From NCBI RefSeq assembly GCF_004120195.1, contig NZ_SCHN01000006.1, positions 310,001 through 374,000 on the forward strand: a DNA stretch of 64,000 bases, read 5' to 3'. Below are positions 46,916 to 55,178 of the stretch, one piece after another (position 1 is the first letter of the stretch; every line of letters begins with the position of its first letter). A program made the position numbers and the translations under genes. Origin of the DNA: Enterovibrio baiacu (GTDB taxonomy: Bacteria; Pseudomonadota; Gammaproteobacteria; Enterobacterales; Vibrionaceae). The notes under the pieces are model-generated. The model had not been told where the DNA came from. It was given only the letters and a program-made list of their open reading frames with translations, and made no database searches.

Positions 46916-47627
46916 ACAGCGTTGGGTCATCCGTGATGATATTATCTACCCCCATCGCAATGAACGCATCCGCTTTCTCACTCTCGTTCAACGTCCAAAT
47001 GTTCAATATGTACCCTTTACCTTTGATCTCTTTTGCCAGTTCTGGCGTCAGCATACGATGATCAACATGTACGCTGTAGAGCCCAACATCATCAAATGCA
47101 TGCAGATCGCTGATGTTGCGCTTATCGGCAATAAACCCAAATCGACACTGCGGTATCGCTGCTTTACAACGCAGTAGCGCGTCTTTAGAGAAACTGCTGA
47201 TTAACAGCTTTTCAGCAGGAAACGCCGAGGAGGCCAACACCGCCGACACCGCATCAACCAGTGGCGCTACCTGAGCATCACGGTAAACTTTGATCTCTAG
47301 GTTGATGCTCATGCCCTCATCGACACAAAAAGACAAGGTTTCCTCTAGCGTTGGAACACTCTCGTTGGTGTGTGCTTTATCGAACCAACTTCCCGCATCC
47401 AAGTTTTTCAGCGCAGAGACATTAAATGCGCCTAACTTCCCTTCTCCATCCGTGCAGCGATCAACGGTGTCATCATGGAAAATAACAGGCACCCCATCAG
47501 CACTGAGTTGTGTGTCAATTTCAACCCAATTAAGCCCACACTCAGCCGCTTTGCGGATGCCAGACAGCGTATTTTCCGGTGCTAATGCCGCTACGCCTCT
47601 ATGTCCAATGATCATTTCCTTTCCCAT
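46842..47627 (-). CDS. Glycerophosphodiester phosphodiesterase (UgpQ-like)
   Basis: 261 aa. TIM-barrel GDPD. Catalytic motifs IGHRGVAALAPENTLSGI at the N-terminus, WVEIDTQLSADGVPVIFHDD near 35, INLEIKVY near 105. It hydrolyses glycerophosphodiesters to glycerol-3-phosphate plus an alcohol, without signal peptide, so cytoplasmic (UgpQ type). The barrel is complete by VDNIITDDPTLF; the last residues (KQPEDARCQRPSVRSVQGKFL) are encoded by the repeat element, which also supplies the stop. Start could be ATG 47627 or ATG 47615. Divergent from the TRAP transporter. Confidence 0.9.
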   Translation of the reverse strand: MGKEMIIGHRGVAALAPENTLSGIRKAAECGLNWVEIDTQLSADGVPVIFHDDTVDRCTDGEGKLGAFNVSALKNLDAGSWFDKAHTNESVPTLEETLSFCVDEGMSINLEIKVYRDAQVAPLVDAVSAVLASSAFPAEKLLISSFSKDALLRCKAAIPQCRFGFIADKRNISDLHAFDDVGLYSVHVDHRMLTPELAKEIKGKGYILNIWTLNESEKADAFIAMGVDNIITDDPTLFIPKQPEDARCQRPSVRSVQGKFL

Positions 47628-47631
47628 TCAT

Positions 47632-47643
47632 GTTCATATGAAA
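47632..47643. promoter_or_regulatory. GTTC-ATAT-GAA operator-like site (GDPD side)
   Basis: ATGTTCATATGAAAAC sits 5 bp upstream of the GDPD start. It shares the core GTTC-RTAT-GAA with the site at 47747 and resembles a GlpR half-operator (TGTTCG). A repressor bound here would block GDPD expression. Confidence 0.5.
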
Positions 47644-47746
47644 ACCAAACTGCCTTGTTGAGCATAATAGCGATCTGAACATTCTAAAAATAGGGATTTC
47701 AGTGCATGAGTCACATTCAATTTGGCTTTGTTAAGATGATCACAGC

Positions 47747-47772
47747 GTTCGTATGAACATTTAGATGTTCAT
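47747..47772. promoter_or_regulatory. GTTC/GAAC operator array upstream of the TRAP genes
   Basis: GTTC-GTAT-GAAC (47747-47758) overlaps the perfect inverted repeat ATGAACAT-TTAG-ATGTTCAT (47753-47772). A further GAACAT is at 47677. The half-sites match DeoR/GlpR-type recognition, and the sites lie about 130 bp upstream of dctP. Confidence 0.6.
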
Positions 47773-47897
47773 TTGAAACTATTTCCAATTGCTATATCTT
47801 GCGTTAGAGATCGTCATATCTTCTCGAGGCATATCACATTTTCATGCTTGGTTAAGGTAAAAACGGACTTTCTAAAAATAAGAAGGGAATGAACAAT

Positions 47898-48911
47898 ATG
47901 AAAAAATTACTACTTGGTACCGTGCTTTCTGCCTCAACGTTATTCGGATTTGGCATGGCATCAACTGCTGCTATCGCAAGCGATAACGACCCTGTAAAAA
48001 TCAATATGAGCCTTGTCTTCACCCAAAACGAACTGCTCACGCAAGAGCTGATCAAAGTGGCTGACAAGATCAAAGAACGCACTGATGGCGGCGTAAATAT
48101 CAAGGTATTCCCTGGTGGGCAATTACCCGTTTACAAAGATAACCTTGAACAGGTTGTGAATGGTGCAAACTGGATTGCGGTTGAAGATTTAAGCTACCTT
48201 GGCGATTACGTACCAGATTTCGCAGCACTTGCGGGTCCTATGCTTTATACCTCGTACGATGAATACCTCGCCATGATGGACTCTGACTACGTTGCTAACC
48301 TCACAGAGCAAGTTGAGAAGAAAGGCATCAAGGTACTGAGCGCCGATTACATCTTTGGCTTCCGCCATATGATCACAAACAAAGAGATCAAAACGCCAGA
48401 AGACATGAAAGGCATGCGCATTCGTGTTCCAGGCAGCCAGCTGTTTATTAACACCCTCTCTTCGATGGGCGCATCACCGGCGGCACTTCCTTTCCCAGAA
48501 ACATACGCAGGCGTTCAGCAAGGCGTTGTTGACGGTTTAGAAGGTTCAATTCTGACCATGTATTCGACCAAGATTTACGAAGTGGCGAAAAACATGTCTA
48601 AGACAGGTCACTTCCTAGGCACAGTGGGTCTGTACATTTCACCAAGCGTTTGGGACAAGCTTTCTGATGAGCAACAAAAAATCGTCATGGAAGAAATCAA
48701 CGCAGGTGCAAAATCTAACACTGCCTCTTTGGTGAAGCTTGATGCCGAGTATGAGCAAAAGCTGAAAGAACAAGGCGTGACGTTCAACGAAGTCGACACC
48801 GCTGCGTTCAATGCACTCACGGCTGACGTATACAACCAGTTCCCATCTTGGAGCGAAGGTGTACACGGCACAATCAATGCTGAACTAGAAAAAATCCGCG
48901 CAGCCAAGTAA
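47898..48911 (+). CDS. TRAP transporter solute-binding protein, DctP family
   Basis: 337 aa. Signal peptide MKKLLLGTVLSAST...STAAIAS, then a DctP fold: NMSLVFTQNELLTQELIKVADKI, FPGGQLPVYKDNLEQVVNG, GMRIRVPGSQLFIN (the conserved Arg that usually salt-bridges a carboxylate) and FPETYAGVQQGVVDGLEG. ATG 47898 has AAGGGA at proper distance; the ATG at 47889 is too close. Substrate unknown; its neighbours suggest something related to glycerophosphodiester use. First gene of a three-gene operon. Confidence 0.93.
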   Translation: MKKLLLGTVLSASTLFGFGMASTAAIASDNDPVKINMSLVFTQNELLTQELIKVADKIKERTDGGVNIKVFPGGQLPVYKDNLEQVVNGANWIAVEDLSYLGDYVPDFAALAGPMLYTSYDEYLAMMDSDYVANLTEQVEKKGIKVLSADYIFGFRHMITNKEIKTPEDMKGMRIRVPGSQLFINTLSSMGASPAALPFPETYAGVQQGVVDGLEGSILTMYSTKIYEVAKNMSKTGHFLGTVGLYISPSVWDKLSDEQQKIVMEEINAGAKSNTASLVKLDAEYEQKLKEQGVTFNEVDTAAFNALTADVYNQFPSWSEGVHGTINAELEKIRAAK

Positions 48912-48978
48912 CCGCCTCATCTTTGCCCCGGCACCACGCTGGGGCAAATTTCATCTGCCTCACCGTCCTGGAGTTACA

Positions 48979-49455
48979 ATGCGGCTTTTAGCTAACTTAG
49001 AAGAAATTTTAGCGTCGATAGCCATTTCCGTCACTGTCGTGGTCGTCATCGTGAATGTGTTTCTTCGCTACTGCCTTGGGTTTGTCGTGCCTTGGAGTGA
49101 AGAGCTGTCGGTCATCTGTTTTACATGGTCCGTCTACTTCGGTATCAGTTCTTGCTACAAACACAAACTACACATGGGCGTCGATGTCATCATGAGTTTC
49201 ATTCCTCAAAATGGACAGCGTTATTTCAGACTGCTTATTTCGCTTTTCCTTTTGGCATTGAACGTCACAATGGCCTACCTCAGCGTCAACTACACCATGC
49301 TTTCGACGAAAGTCACCCCCGTCATGGGGATGTCATATTTCCCAATCAACAGCGTGTTGGTTATCTGCTTTTCTTTGATGGCAATTCATACCATCAGATT
49401 CATCATTGATGATTTAAAGCCGTCAGATAGCAACACGTTAAATGAAACACAATAG
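48979..49455 (+). CDS. TRAP transporter small membrane subunit, DctQ family
   Basis: 158 aa, four membrane helices (AISVTVVVVIVNVFLRYCLG near 13; WSEELSVICFTWSVYFGIS near 38; two later). Contains the DctQ motif WSEELSVI and FLRYCLG. ATG preceded by GGAG-TTACA. Pairs with the large subunit that follows directly. Confidence 0.9.
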   Translation: MRLLANLEEILASIAISVTVVVVIVNVFLRYCLGFVVPWSEELSVICFTWSVYFGISSCYKHKLHMGVDVIMSFIPQNGQRYFRLLISLFLLALNVTMAYLSVNYTMLSTKVTPVMGMSYFPINSVLVICFSLMAIHTIRFIIDDLKPSDSNTLNETQ

Positions 49456-49464
49456 GTGATCGCT

Positions 49465-50751
49465 GTGGATATCTATATACCTATTATTCTGCTCTTCATA
49501 CTGTTCCTGCTTAACATACCGATTGCCTTTTCGTTGATCGCTTCATCGATGTATTACTTCCTGTTTATCAACGACTCAATCCCTGTCAGCTTGGTGATGC
49601 AGCGGTTTATTTCTACCGTTTCTTCGTTCCCTCTTCTTGCTATCCCTTTCTTCATCATGGTTGGCTCAATCATGAACTACGCGGGAATAAGCCGAAACTT
49701 GCTGGCATTTGCGGATTCACTGATAGGACATCGGGTGGGTGGTTTAGCGCACGTCAATGTATTGCTCAGTACCTTGATGGGCGGCATTTCAGGCTCCGCG
49801 AACGCAGACGCCGCGATGCAATCAAAAATCCTCGCCCCAGAGATGACGAAACGTGGTTATGACCTGCCGTTTACTGCAGCCGTTACCGCCGCGTCGTCTA
49901 GCATCAGTCCTGTTATTCCGCCGGGTATCAATCTCATCATCTTCGCATTGTTGGCCAATGTTTCCGTGCACTCCATGTTTATCGCTGGGTATGTCCCTGC
50001 GTTTATGATGGCTGCGTCTTTGATGATCACGATTGCATTTATCTCGAAAAAGCGGAAGTACAAACCCTCTCGTGTCCATCCCGCATCCGGCAGAGAAAGG
50101 CTGAGCTATTTTGGCAAAGCCGTGCCTGCGCTGCTCATTCCGTTTGGTATTATTCTGGGTATGCGATTTGGTCTGTTCACGCCAACAGAAGCAGGCGCAA
50201 TTGCGGTGTTGCTGTGTTCCGTCATTGGCTTTGCGATCTATCGAGAATTGAAGATCCATCACTTTGCCGCGATATTACGTGAGACCATTCAAGGCACGAG
50301 CAGCGTGATGTTTATCATCATCGGGGCGATGGTGTTTGGCTACTACATGACGCTGGAACAGATTCCACAGAACGTGGCGTCCATGCTCATTAGCCTGACC
50401 GACGACAAGAACGTACTCCTGCTCATCATCAACATACTGCTGATTGTGGTGGGTATGTTTATTGAGGGTGGCGCGGCGATGATTATCTTAACGCCTCTGC
50501 TGCTGCCTGCAGTATTAAACCTGGGCGTAAACCCGGTTCACTTCGGTATCATCATTATCGTGAACATCATGATTGGGGGCGTGACGCCGCCATTTGGTTC
50601 CATGATGTTTACCGTCTGTTCGATATTGAAGGTAAGGATGGTCGACTTTGTCCGTGAAGCCGCTCCCTTGCTCGCGGCACTGTTCACTGTCTTAATGATT
50701 TTGACCTACTTCGAAGGCTTGGTGATGTTCTTACCGAACCTCTTTAAGTAA
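49465..50751 (+). CDS. TRAP transporter large permease, DctM family
   Basis: 428 aa, 11-12 helices. DctM family features: IAFSLIASSMYYFLFIND, GGISGSANADAAMQSKI near 110 (Na+-site hairpin region), SSISPVIPPGINLIIFA near 150, and IEGGAAMIILTPLLLP near 335. A GTG start at 49465 is chosen because AGGTGATC precedes it; an earlier GTG at 49456 has no ribosome site. Sodium-driven uptake expected. Last gene before a terminator. Confidence 0.92.
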   Translation: MDIYIPIILLFILFLLNIPIAFSLIASSMYYFLFINDSIPVSLVMQRFISTVSSFPLLAIPFFIMVGSIMNYAGISRNLLAFADSLIGHRVGGLAHVNVLLSTLMGGISGSANADAAMQSKILAPEMTKRGYDLPFTAAVTAASSSISPVIPPGINLIIFALLANVSVHSMFIAGYVPAFMMAASLMITIAFISKKRKYKPSRVHPASGRERLSYFGKAVPALLIPFGIILGMRFGLFTPTEAGAIAVLLCSVIGFAIYRELKIHHFAAILRETIQGTSSVMFIIIGAMVFGYYMTLEQIPQNVASMLISLTDDKNVLLLIINILLIVVGMFIEGGAAMIILTPLLLPAVLNLGVNPVHFGIIIIVNIMIGGVTPPFGSMMFTVCSILKVRMVDFVREAAPLLAALFTVLMILTYFEGLVMFLPNLFK

Positions 50752-50766
50752 TCAGATGAAATCCGC

Positions 50767-50796
50767 AAAGCGCGCCTTCCAAAGGCGCGCTTTTTT
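50767..50796 (+). terminator. Terminator of the TRAP operon
   Basis: AAGCGCGCCTT-CCA-AAGGCGCGCTTTTTT, 16 bp after the permease stop. Confidence 0.93.
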
Positions 50797-51057
50797 CTTG
50801 CATCAATCCCTCATTTTCGAAAAGGAAGGCTAACCTTACTCCTCACTTCAAACTGTTTGAAAGCAAAGATTAAAACCTTCACACACCGCCGTTTCTCTCC
50901 CCCAATGAGGGTTGTTGCTAAAACAAAGGACATCCGTCACGGTATTTTTTGACTATACCTATCTGTGCTTAAACCGCTTGTATCTACCTTATACACAAGC
51001 ATCTCTTCAAGGGTTTACCGAGACACCTAATAATAAGCACATTAAGGAGCACCAAAG
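50797..51057. promoter_or_regulatory. gadB upstream region
   Basis: No gene between the TRAP terminator and gadB. It contains a perfect dyad TTCAAAC-T-GTTTGAA (50847-50861), about 195 bp upstream of gadB, that could be an operator. The long leader before the AGGAG of gadB leaves room for acid- or RNA-dependent control, but no known box is recognised. Confidence 0.4.
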
Positions 51058-52437
51058 ATGGGACTGCACTACGGGAAAGAAAAAGGCGATAACTGCGAAG
51101 ACCTCTACGAAGAAGTCCTCTCTCGCAAACAGCTACCTAAGTTCTCACTCCCCGAAGAAAGCCAGCCCGCAGATCTTGTCGCACAATTATTGAAAGATGA
51201 GCTTCTGATGGATGGTAATGCACGCCAAAATCTCGCGACGTTTTGCTCGACATGGATGGAGCCCAGTGTTCACGAAATCATGGATGTTTGTATCGATAAA
51301 AACATGATCGATAAAGACGAATATCCTCAAACTGCCGAAATTGAATCACGTTGCGTACACATTCTTGCCAAGCTTTGGAATAGCCAAGAAAGCGAAACGA
51401 CAGTAGGTTGCTCAACCACAGGTTCCTCTGAAGCCGCCATGTTGGGTGGCCTTGCAATGAAATGGCGCTGGCGCAAAAAACGCGAAGCACAAGGGCTCGC
51501 CACCGACAAACCCAATATTGTGTGTGGCCCTGTGCAGATATGCTGGCACAAGTTTGCCCGCTACTTTGATGTTGAAATGCGAGAAATCCCACTCGATGGC
51601 GACGAAGTCTGCATGAACCCAGACAAGCTTGCAGAGTATGTCGATGAAAATACCATTGGCGTTGTGCCGACGCTTGGCGTGACCTATACCTGTGTGTTTG
51701 AACCTGTAGAAGTGATCTCGCAAAAACTCGATGAACTGCACGCCGAGAAAAGCATTGATGTACCCATTCATGTTGATGGCGCATCCGGTGGGTTCATTGC
51801 CCCATTCGTTAACCCCGAGTTGAAGTGGGATTTTAGGCTACCTCGTGTTGTCTCTATCAATAGCTCTGGCCACAAATACGGCCTCGCCCCACTCGGTGTG
51901 GGCTGGGTGGTATGGCGAGATGCTGCACACCTTCCTGAAGAGCTCGTCTTTGATGTCGATTATTTAGGCGGGCACATGCCAACATTTGCGCTGAACTTTT
52001 CACGCCCCGGCGGGCAAATCGTGGCGCAATACTACAACTTCCTGCACCTCGGCTTTAATGGCTATAAGGGCATTCAAGAAGCCTGCCTGAGCACGGCACA
52101 ATGGCTGGCCGATGAAATCGCCAAAATCGGTCCTTTCGACCTGTTCTACGATGGTCGAGGTGGCCTCCCTGCACTGAGCTACAGCCTAAAAGAGGGCGAC
52201 TGGGGCTTTACACTCTATGACCTCTCTGACCGGATGCGCATGCGGGGCTGGCAGATTGCTTCCTACCCTCTTCCCGGTAACCGACAAGATACCGTAATTC
52301 AACGCATCATGATCCGGCACGGCGTAAGCCTCGATATGGCTTCGCTCATGCTCGAAGATCTGAAGCGATGCGTCGAGTACTTCCAGCAGTACCCACAAGT
52401 GCATTCCGGGGCGACATCCACGTTCCATCATGGATAG
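51058..52437 (+). CDS. gadB: Glutamate decarboxylase
   Basis: 459 aa PLP enzyme that converts glutamate to GABA and consumes a proton. Close to E. coli GadA/B (466 aa): [17 protein letters not shown] near 50, [19 protein letters not shown] near 155, [14 protein letters not shown] near 240, PLP lysine in [15 protein letters not shown] (about residue 273). C-terminus ...GATSTFHHG holds a His pair where the E. coli enzyme has its pH-responsive C-terminal His. AGGAG eight bases before the ATG. Operon with gadC and glsA. Confidence 0.96.
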   Translation: MGLHYGKEKGDNCEDLYEEVLSRKQLPKFSLPEESQPADLVAQLLKDELLMDGNARQNLATFCSTWMEPSVHEIMDVCIDKNMIDKDEYPQTAEIESRCVHILAKLWNSQESETTVGCSTTGSSEAAMLGGLAMKWRWRKKREAQGLATDKPNIVCGPVQICWHKFARYFDVEMREIPLDGDEVCMNPDKLAEYVDENTIGVVPTLGVTYTCVFEPVEVISQKLDELHAEKSIDVPIHVDGASGGFIAPFVNPELKWDFRLPRVVSINSSGHKYGLAPLGVGWVVWRDAAHLPEELVFDVDYLGGHMPTFALNFSRPGGQIVAQYYNFLHLGFNGYKGIQEACLSTAQWLADEIAKIGPFDLFYDGRGGLPALSYSLKEGDWGFTLYDLSDRMRMRGWQIASYPLPGNRQDTVIQRIMIRHGVSLDMASLMLEDLKRCVEYFQQYPQVHSGATSTFHHG

Positions 52438-52573
52438 CGTCTTCGTGTAATCGCCCTGAACTGGCTCATTTAACTCGCTCAGTTCAACAACAGACAACCG
52501 TTAATAAACACACTCTTATTTGATCAATGCTGACCCTCGACAAGATGGTCAGCATGATTGAAGGACGACGCGT

Positions 52574-54133
52574 ATGAACAAGAAAGCCCACTCTACTGCG
52601 AATGTAAAACAAGCAGGCAAAATCAGTGTTTTCACCTTCGCCATCATGAACATCGTGGCTGTCGTAAGTCTTCGTGGTTTACCGGCAGAAGCCGAGTATG
52701 GCCTCAGTTCTGTTTTCTACTATGTGTTTGCGGCCGCATTCTTCTTAGTCCCGGTTTCCTTAGTGGCGGCAGAACTCGCTACAGGCTGGCCAGAAAAAGG
52801 CGGTATCTTTAGATGGGTTGGCGAAGCCTTTGGCCCCCGTTTAGCGTTTATGGCGATGTTTTTGCTCTTTGTGCAGGTGTGTGTGTGGTTTCCGACCGCC
52901 CTCACCTTTGGCGCCGTTTCGCTGGCGTTTATTGGACCCGATCAAACCTTTGATGCGGCCTTATCCCAGAACAAGTTCTTTGTTCTTGCCATCGTGTTGG
53001 CCATCTATTGGTTCGCGACGTTTGTTGCCTTCAAAGGTGTATCCGCCTTTACCCTACTGTCGAAATGGGGCGGCATCATTGGGACCATTATCCCCGCCAT
53101 CATTCTGATCATCTTGGGTTTTGCGTTTTACCTTAGTGGCGCAAAGATCCAAATCGATCTCTCATGGTCTGAGCTGATCCCTGATTTCTCCAATTTCAAT
53201 AATGTGGTGCTCGCAGCCAGTATTTTCCTCTTCTATGCGGGCATGGAAATGAATGCCATTCACGTGAAAGATCTCGATAATCCCACGCGCTCATACCCGC
53301 TTGCCATTGGCATGGCAGCATTGGGCACGGTGGTAATCTTCATCATGGGCACGCTGGCCATTGCATTTGTTATTCCAAGCACTGAAATCAATCTCACCCA
53401 GAGTTTGCTGGTGGCCTATTTTGACATGTTCCATTGGGCGGGCTTGGGCTTCCTTGCCCCCGTCATGGCAATTTGCTTAGCCATTGGCGTGCTCGCGGGT
53501 ATTGTCACTTGGGTTGCAGGCCCTTCAACAGGGTTGCTAGAAGTCGCGAAGGCTGGCTACATGCCACGCTTTTGGCAGCACACCAACAAGAACGGCATGG
53601 CGACGCACATTCTGTTAGTGCAAGGCATCATTGTGAGCTTCCTTGCCGTCACCTTTGTGGTATTGCCATCAGTAGAAGCGGCCTACCAGATTCTAAGCCA
53701 GCTCGCCGCAGTGATTTACCTTACGCTCTATATGCTGATGTTCTCGTCAGCCATTTACCTAAGATTCAGCCAACCCAATCGTCCTCGCCCTTATCATGTG
53801 CCGGGCGGTAAGAAAGGCCTGTATATTGTCGCGGGCGTCGGCTTTACAGCGTCGCTGACCGCGTTCGCGTTTAGTTTTATTCCGCCGAGCCAAATTGCCG
53901 TCGGCAGCCCGACGGTGTTCATGTCGATACTGATTGGTTTGAGTGCGCTATTCATCGCGATACCTTTGGTGATTTACGCCATTCGCAAACCCCATTGGCG
54001 CGATGAAAATTCAGACTTTGCACCTTTCACTTGGCAAATTGAAGACGTACATCCTGGGCTGCAAAACCACTCCGATTTGCACACCGACTCGGTGACCGCG
54101 AGCCACAAAGAACGCCAAGGAGCACAGTCATGA
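52574..54133 (+). CDS. gadC: Glutamate:GABA antiporter
   Basis: 519 aa APC-superfamily transporter with 12 helices. It exchanges external glutamate for GABA made by GadB. Matches E. coli GadC (511 aa): ISVFTFAIMNIVAVVSLRGL at helix 1 (a G-less unwound region), PEKGGIFRWVGEAFG, YAGMEMNAIHVKDLDNPTRS near 220, and a cytosolic C-terminal extension (TWQIEDVHPGLQNHSDLH...) that in E. coli is a pH-dependent plug. 136 bp after gadB; overlaps glsA by ATGA. Confidence 0.94.
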   Translation: MNKKAHSTANVKQAGKISVFTFAIMNIVAVVSLRGLPAEAEYGLSSVFYYVFAAAFFLVPVSLVAAELATGWPEKGGIFRWVGEAFGPRLAFMAMFLLFVQVCVWFPTALTFGAVSLAFIGPDQTFDAALSQNKFFVLAIVLAIYWFATFVAFKGVSAFTLLSKWGGIIGTIIPAIILIILGFAFYLSGAKIQIDLSWSELIPDFSNFNNVVLAASIFLFYAGMEMNAIHVKDLDNPTRSYPLAIGMAALGTVVIFIMGTLAIAFVIPSTEINLTQSLLVAYFDMFHWAGLGFLAPVMAICLAIGVLAGIVTWVAGPSTGLLEVAKAGYMPRFWQHTNKNGMATHILLVQGIIVSFLAVTFVVLPSVEAAYQILSQLAAVIYLTLYMLMFSSAIYLRFSQPNRPRPYHVPGGKKGLYIVAGVGFTASLTAFAFSFIPPSQIAVGSPTVFMSILIGLSALFIAIPLVIYAIRKPHWRDENSDFAPFTWQIEDVHPGLQNHSDLHTDSVTASHKERQGAQS

Positions 54134-55071
54134 ACGTGCTTCCTTCTGCCACAGAGCTTCAAGCACTCGTGGATAAAACATTCGCGCTCTACCACGCTTT
54201 ACCCGGTGGTGAAAACGCGAGTTATATTCCTTACTTAGATTCGGTGCCGTCACGGCTTGCTGCGCTGGTTATCGTCACCGCAGACGGTGATATCTATAAA
54301 GCTGGAGACAGTGACTATGGCTTTGCCATCGAATCCATTTCGAAAGTCGCCACACTGTCTTTGTTGATGGAGGATGTTGGCCCAGAGACAGTCAGAGAGA
54401 AAATCGGCGCAGAACCCACAGGCCTGCCATTCAATTCCGTGCTGGCCTTGTGTGAACACCAAGACAAGCCGCTGTCTCCGCTTGTTAACGCCGGAGCTAT
54501 GGCGAGCGTAAGTTTGTTGAATGCCACATCCGGCGAAGAACGTTGGTCGCGGATCCTTGATATACAGCGTCGAATGACAGCAGGCAACGTGGTGCTTTCC
54601 GATGCCATTAATGAATCGGAGCAAACCACCAATTTTCATAATCGTGGCATTGCTTGGCTGTTGTATGCGGCCGGAAATTGCTTCTGCGATCCGATGGAAG
54701 CCTGCGAGGTTTATACCCGACAATGCTCAACCTTGGTGACCTGTAAAGATCTCGCCGCAATGAGCGCAACACTGGCCAACCACGGCAAAAACCCGCTTTC
54801 TGGTGAGCAGGTGCTTACCCCAGAAAATATCCCGCATATTCTGGCGGAGATGACCATGGAAGGGCTTTATGATTATTCAGGCGATTGGGCATTTGAAGTT
54901 GGGTTACCGGGGAAAAGTGGTGTGGGCGGTGGCTTACTCGCCGTCTGTCCGGGCAAACTTGGCATTGCCGCCTTTTCGCCACCTCTCGATGAGTCGGGGA
55001 ACAGTGTCCGCGCCCAACGCATGATTGCAGAAGTAGCAAAGGCACTGGATCTCAATATTTACGCGGCGTGA
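54130..55071 (+). CDS. glsA: Glutaminase
   Basis: 313 aa serine-dependent beta-lactamase-fold glutaminase (Gln to Glu plus ammonia). Active-site S-x-x-K in FAIESISKVATL near residue 65; NAGAMASVSLL, YTRQCSTLVTCKDLAAM and GLPGKSGVGGGLLAVCPG follow the family. In acid resistance, the ammonia released neutralises protons, and the glutamate feeds GadB. Translation is coupled to gadC (ATGA). Confidence 0.95.
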   Translation: MNVLPSATELQALVDKTFALYHALPGGENASYIPYLDSVPSRLAALVIVTADGDIYKAGDSDYGFAIESISKVATLSLLMEDVGPETVREKIGAEPTGLPFNSVLALCEHQDKPLSPLVNAGAMASVSLLNATSGEERWSRILDIQRRMTAGNVVLSDAINESEQTTNFHNRGIAWLLYAAGNCFCDPMEACEVYTRQCSTLVTCKDLAAMSATLANHGKNPLSGEQVLTPENIPHILAEMTMEGLYDYSGDWAFEVGLPGKSGVGGGLLAVCPGKLGIAAFSPPLDESGNSVRAQRMIAEVAKALDLNIYAA

Positions 55072-55121
55072 TTATTTCTCGTCACAGGAAAGAGCATTGA
55101 GAATCGCCATGCTAACAAACG

Positions 55122-55152
55122 AAAAAGTGAGGCAGTAAGCCTCACTTTTTTA
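55122..55152. terminator. Bidirectional terminator between glsA and the cinA-like gene
   Basis: AAAAAGTGAGGC-AGTAA-GCCTCACTTTTTT; A and T runs on both sides suit the convergent genes. Confidence 0.92.
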
Positions 55153-55178
55153 TGCGTATCCATTTCTATGTCGAACCA

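Noticed and set aside
50912-51193. 93-codon frame over the gadB start
   Set aside because: It runs out of frame into gadB and has no ribosome site; gadB itself is clearly coding there.
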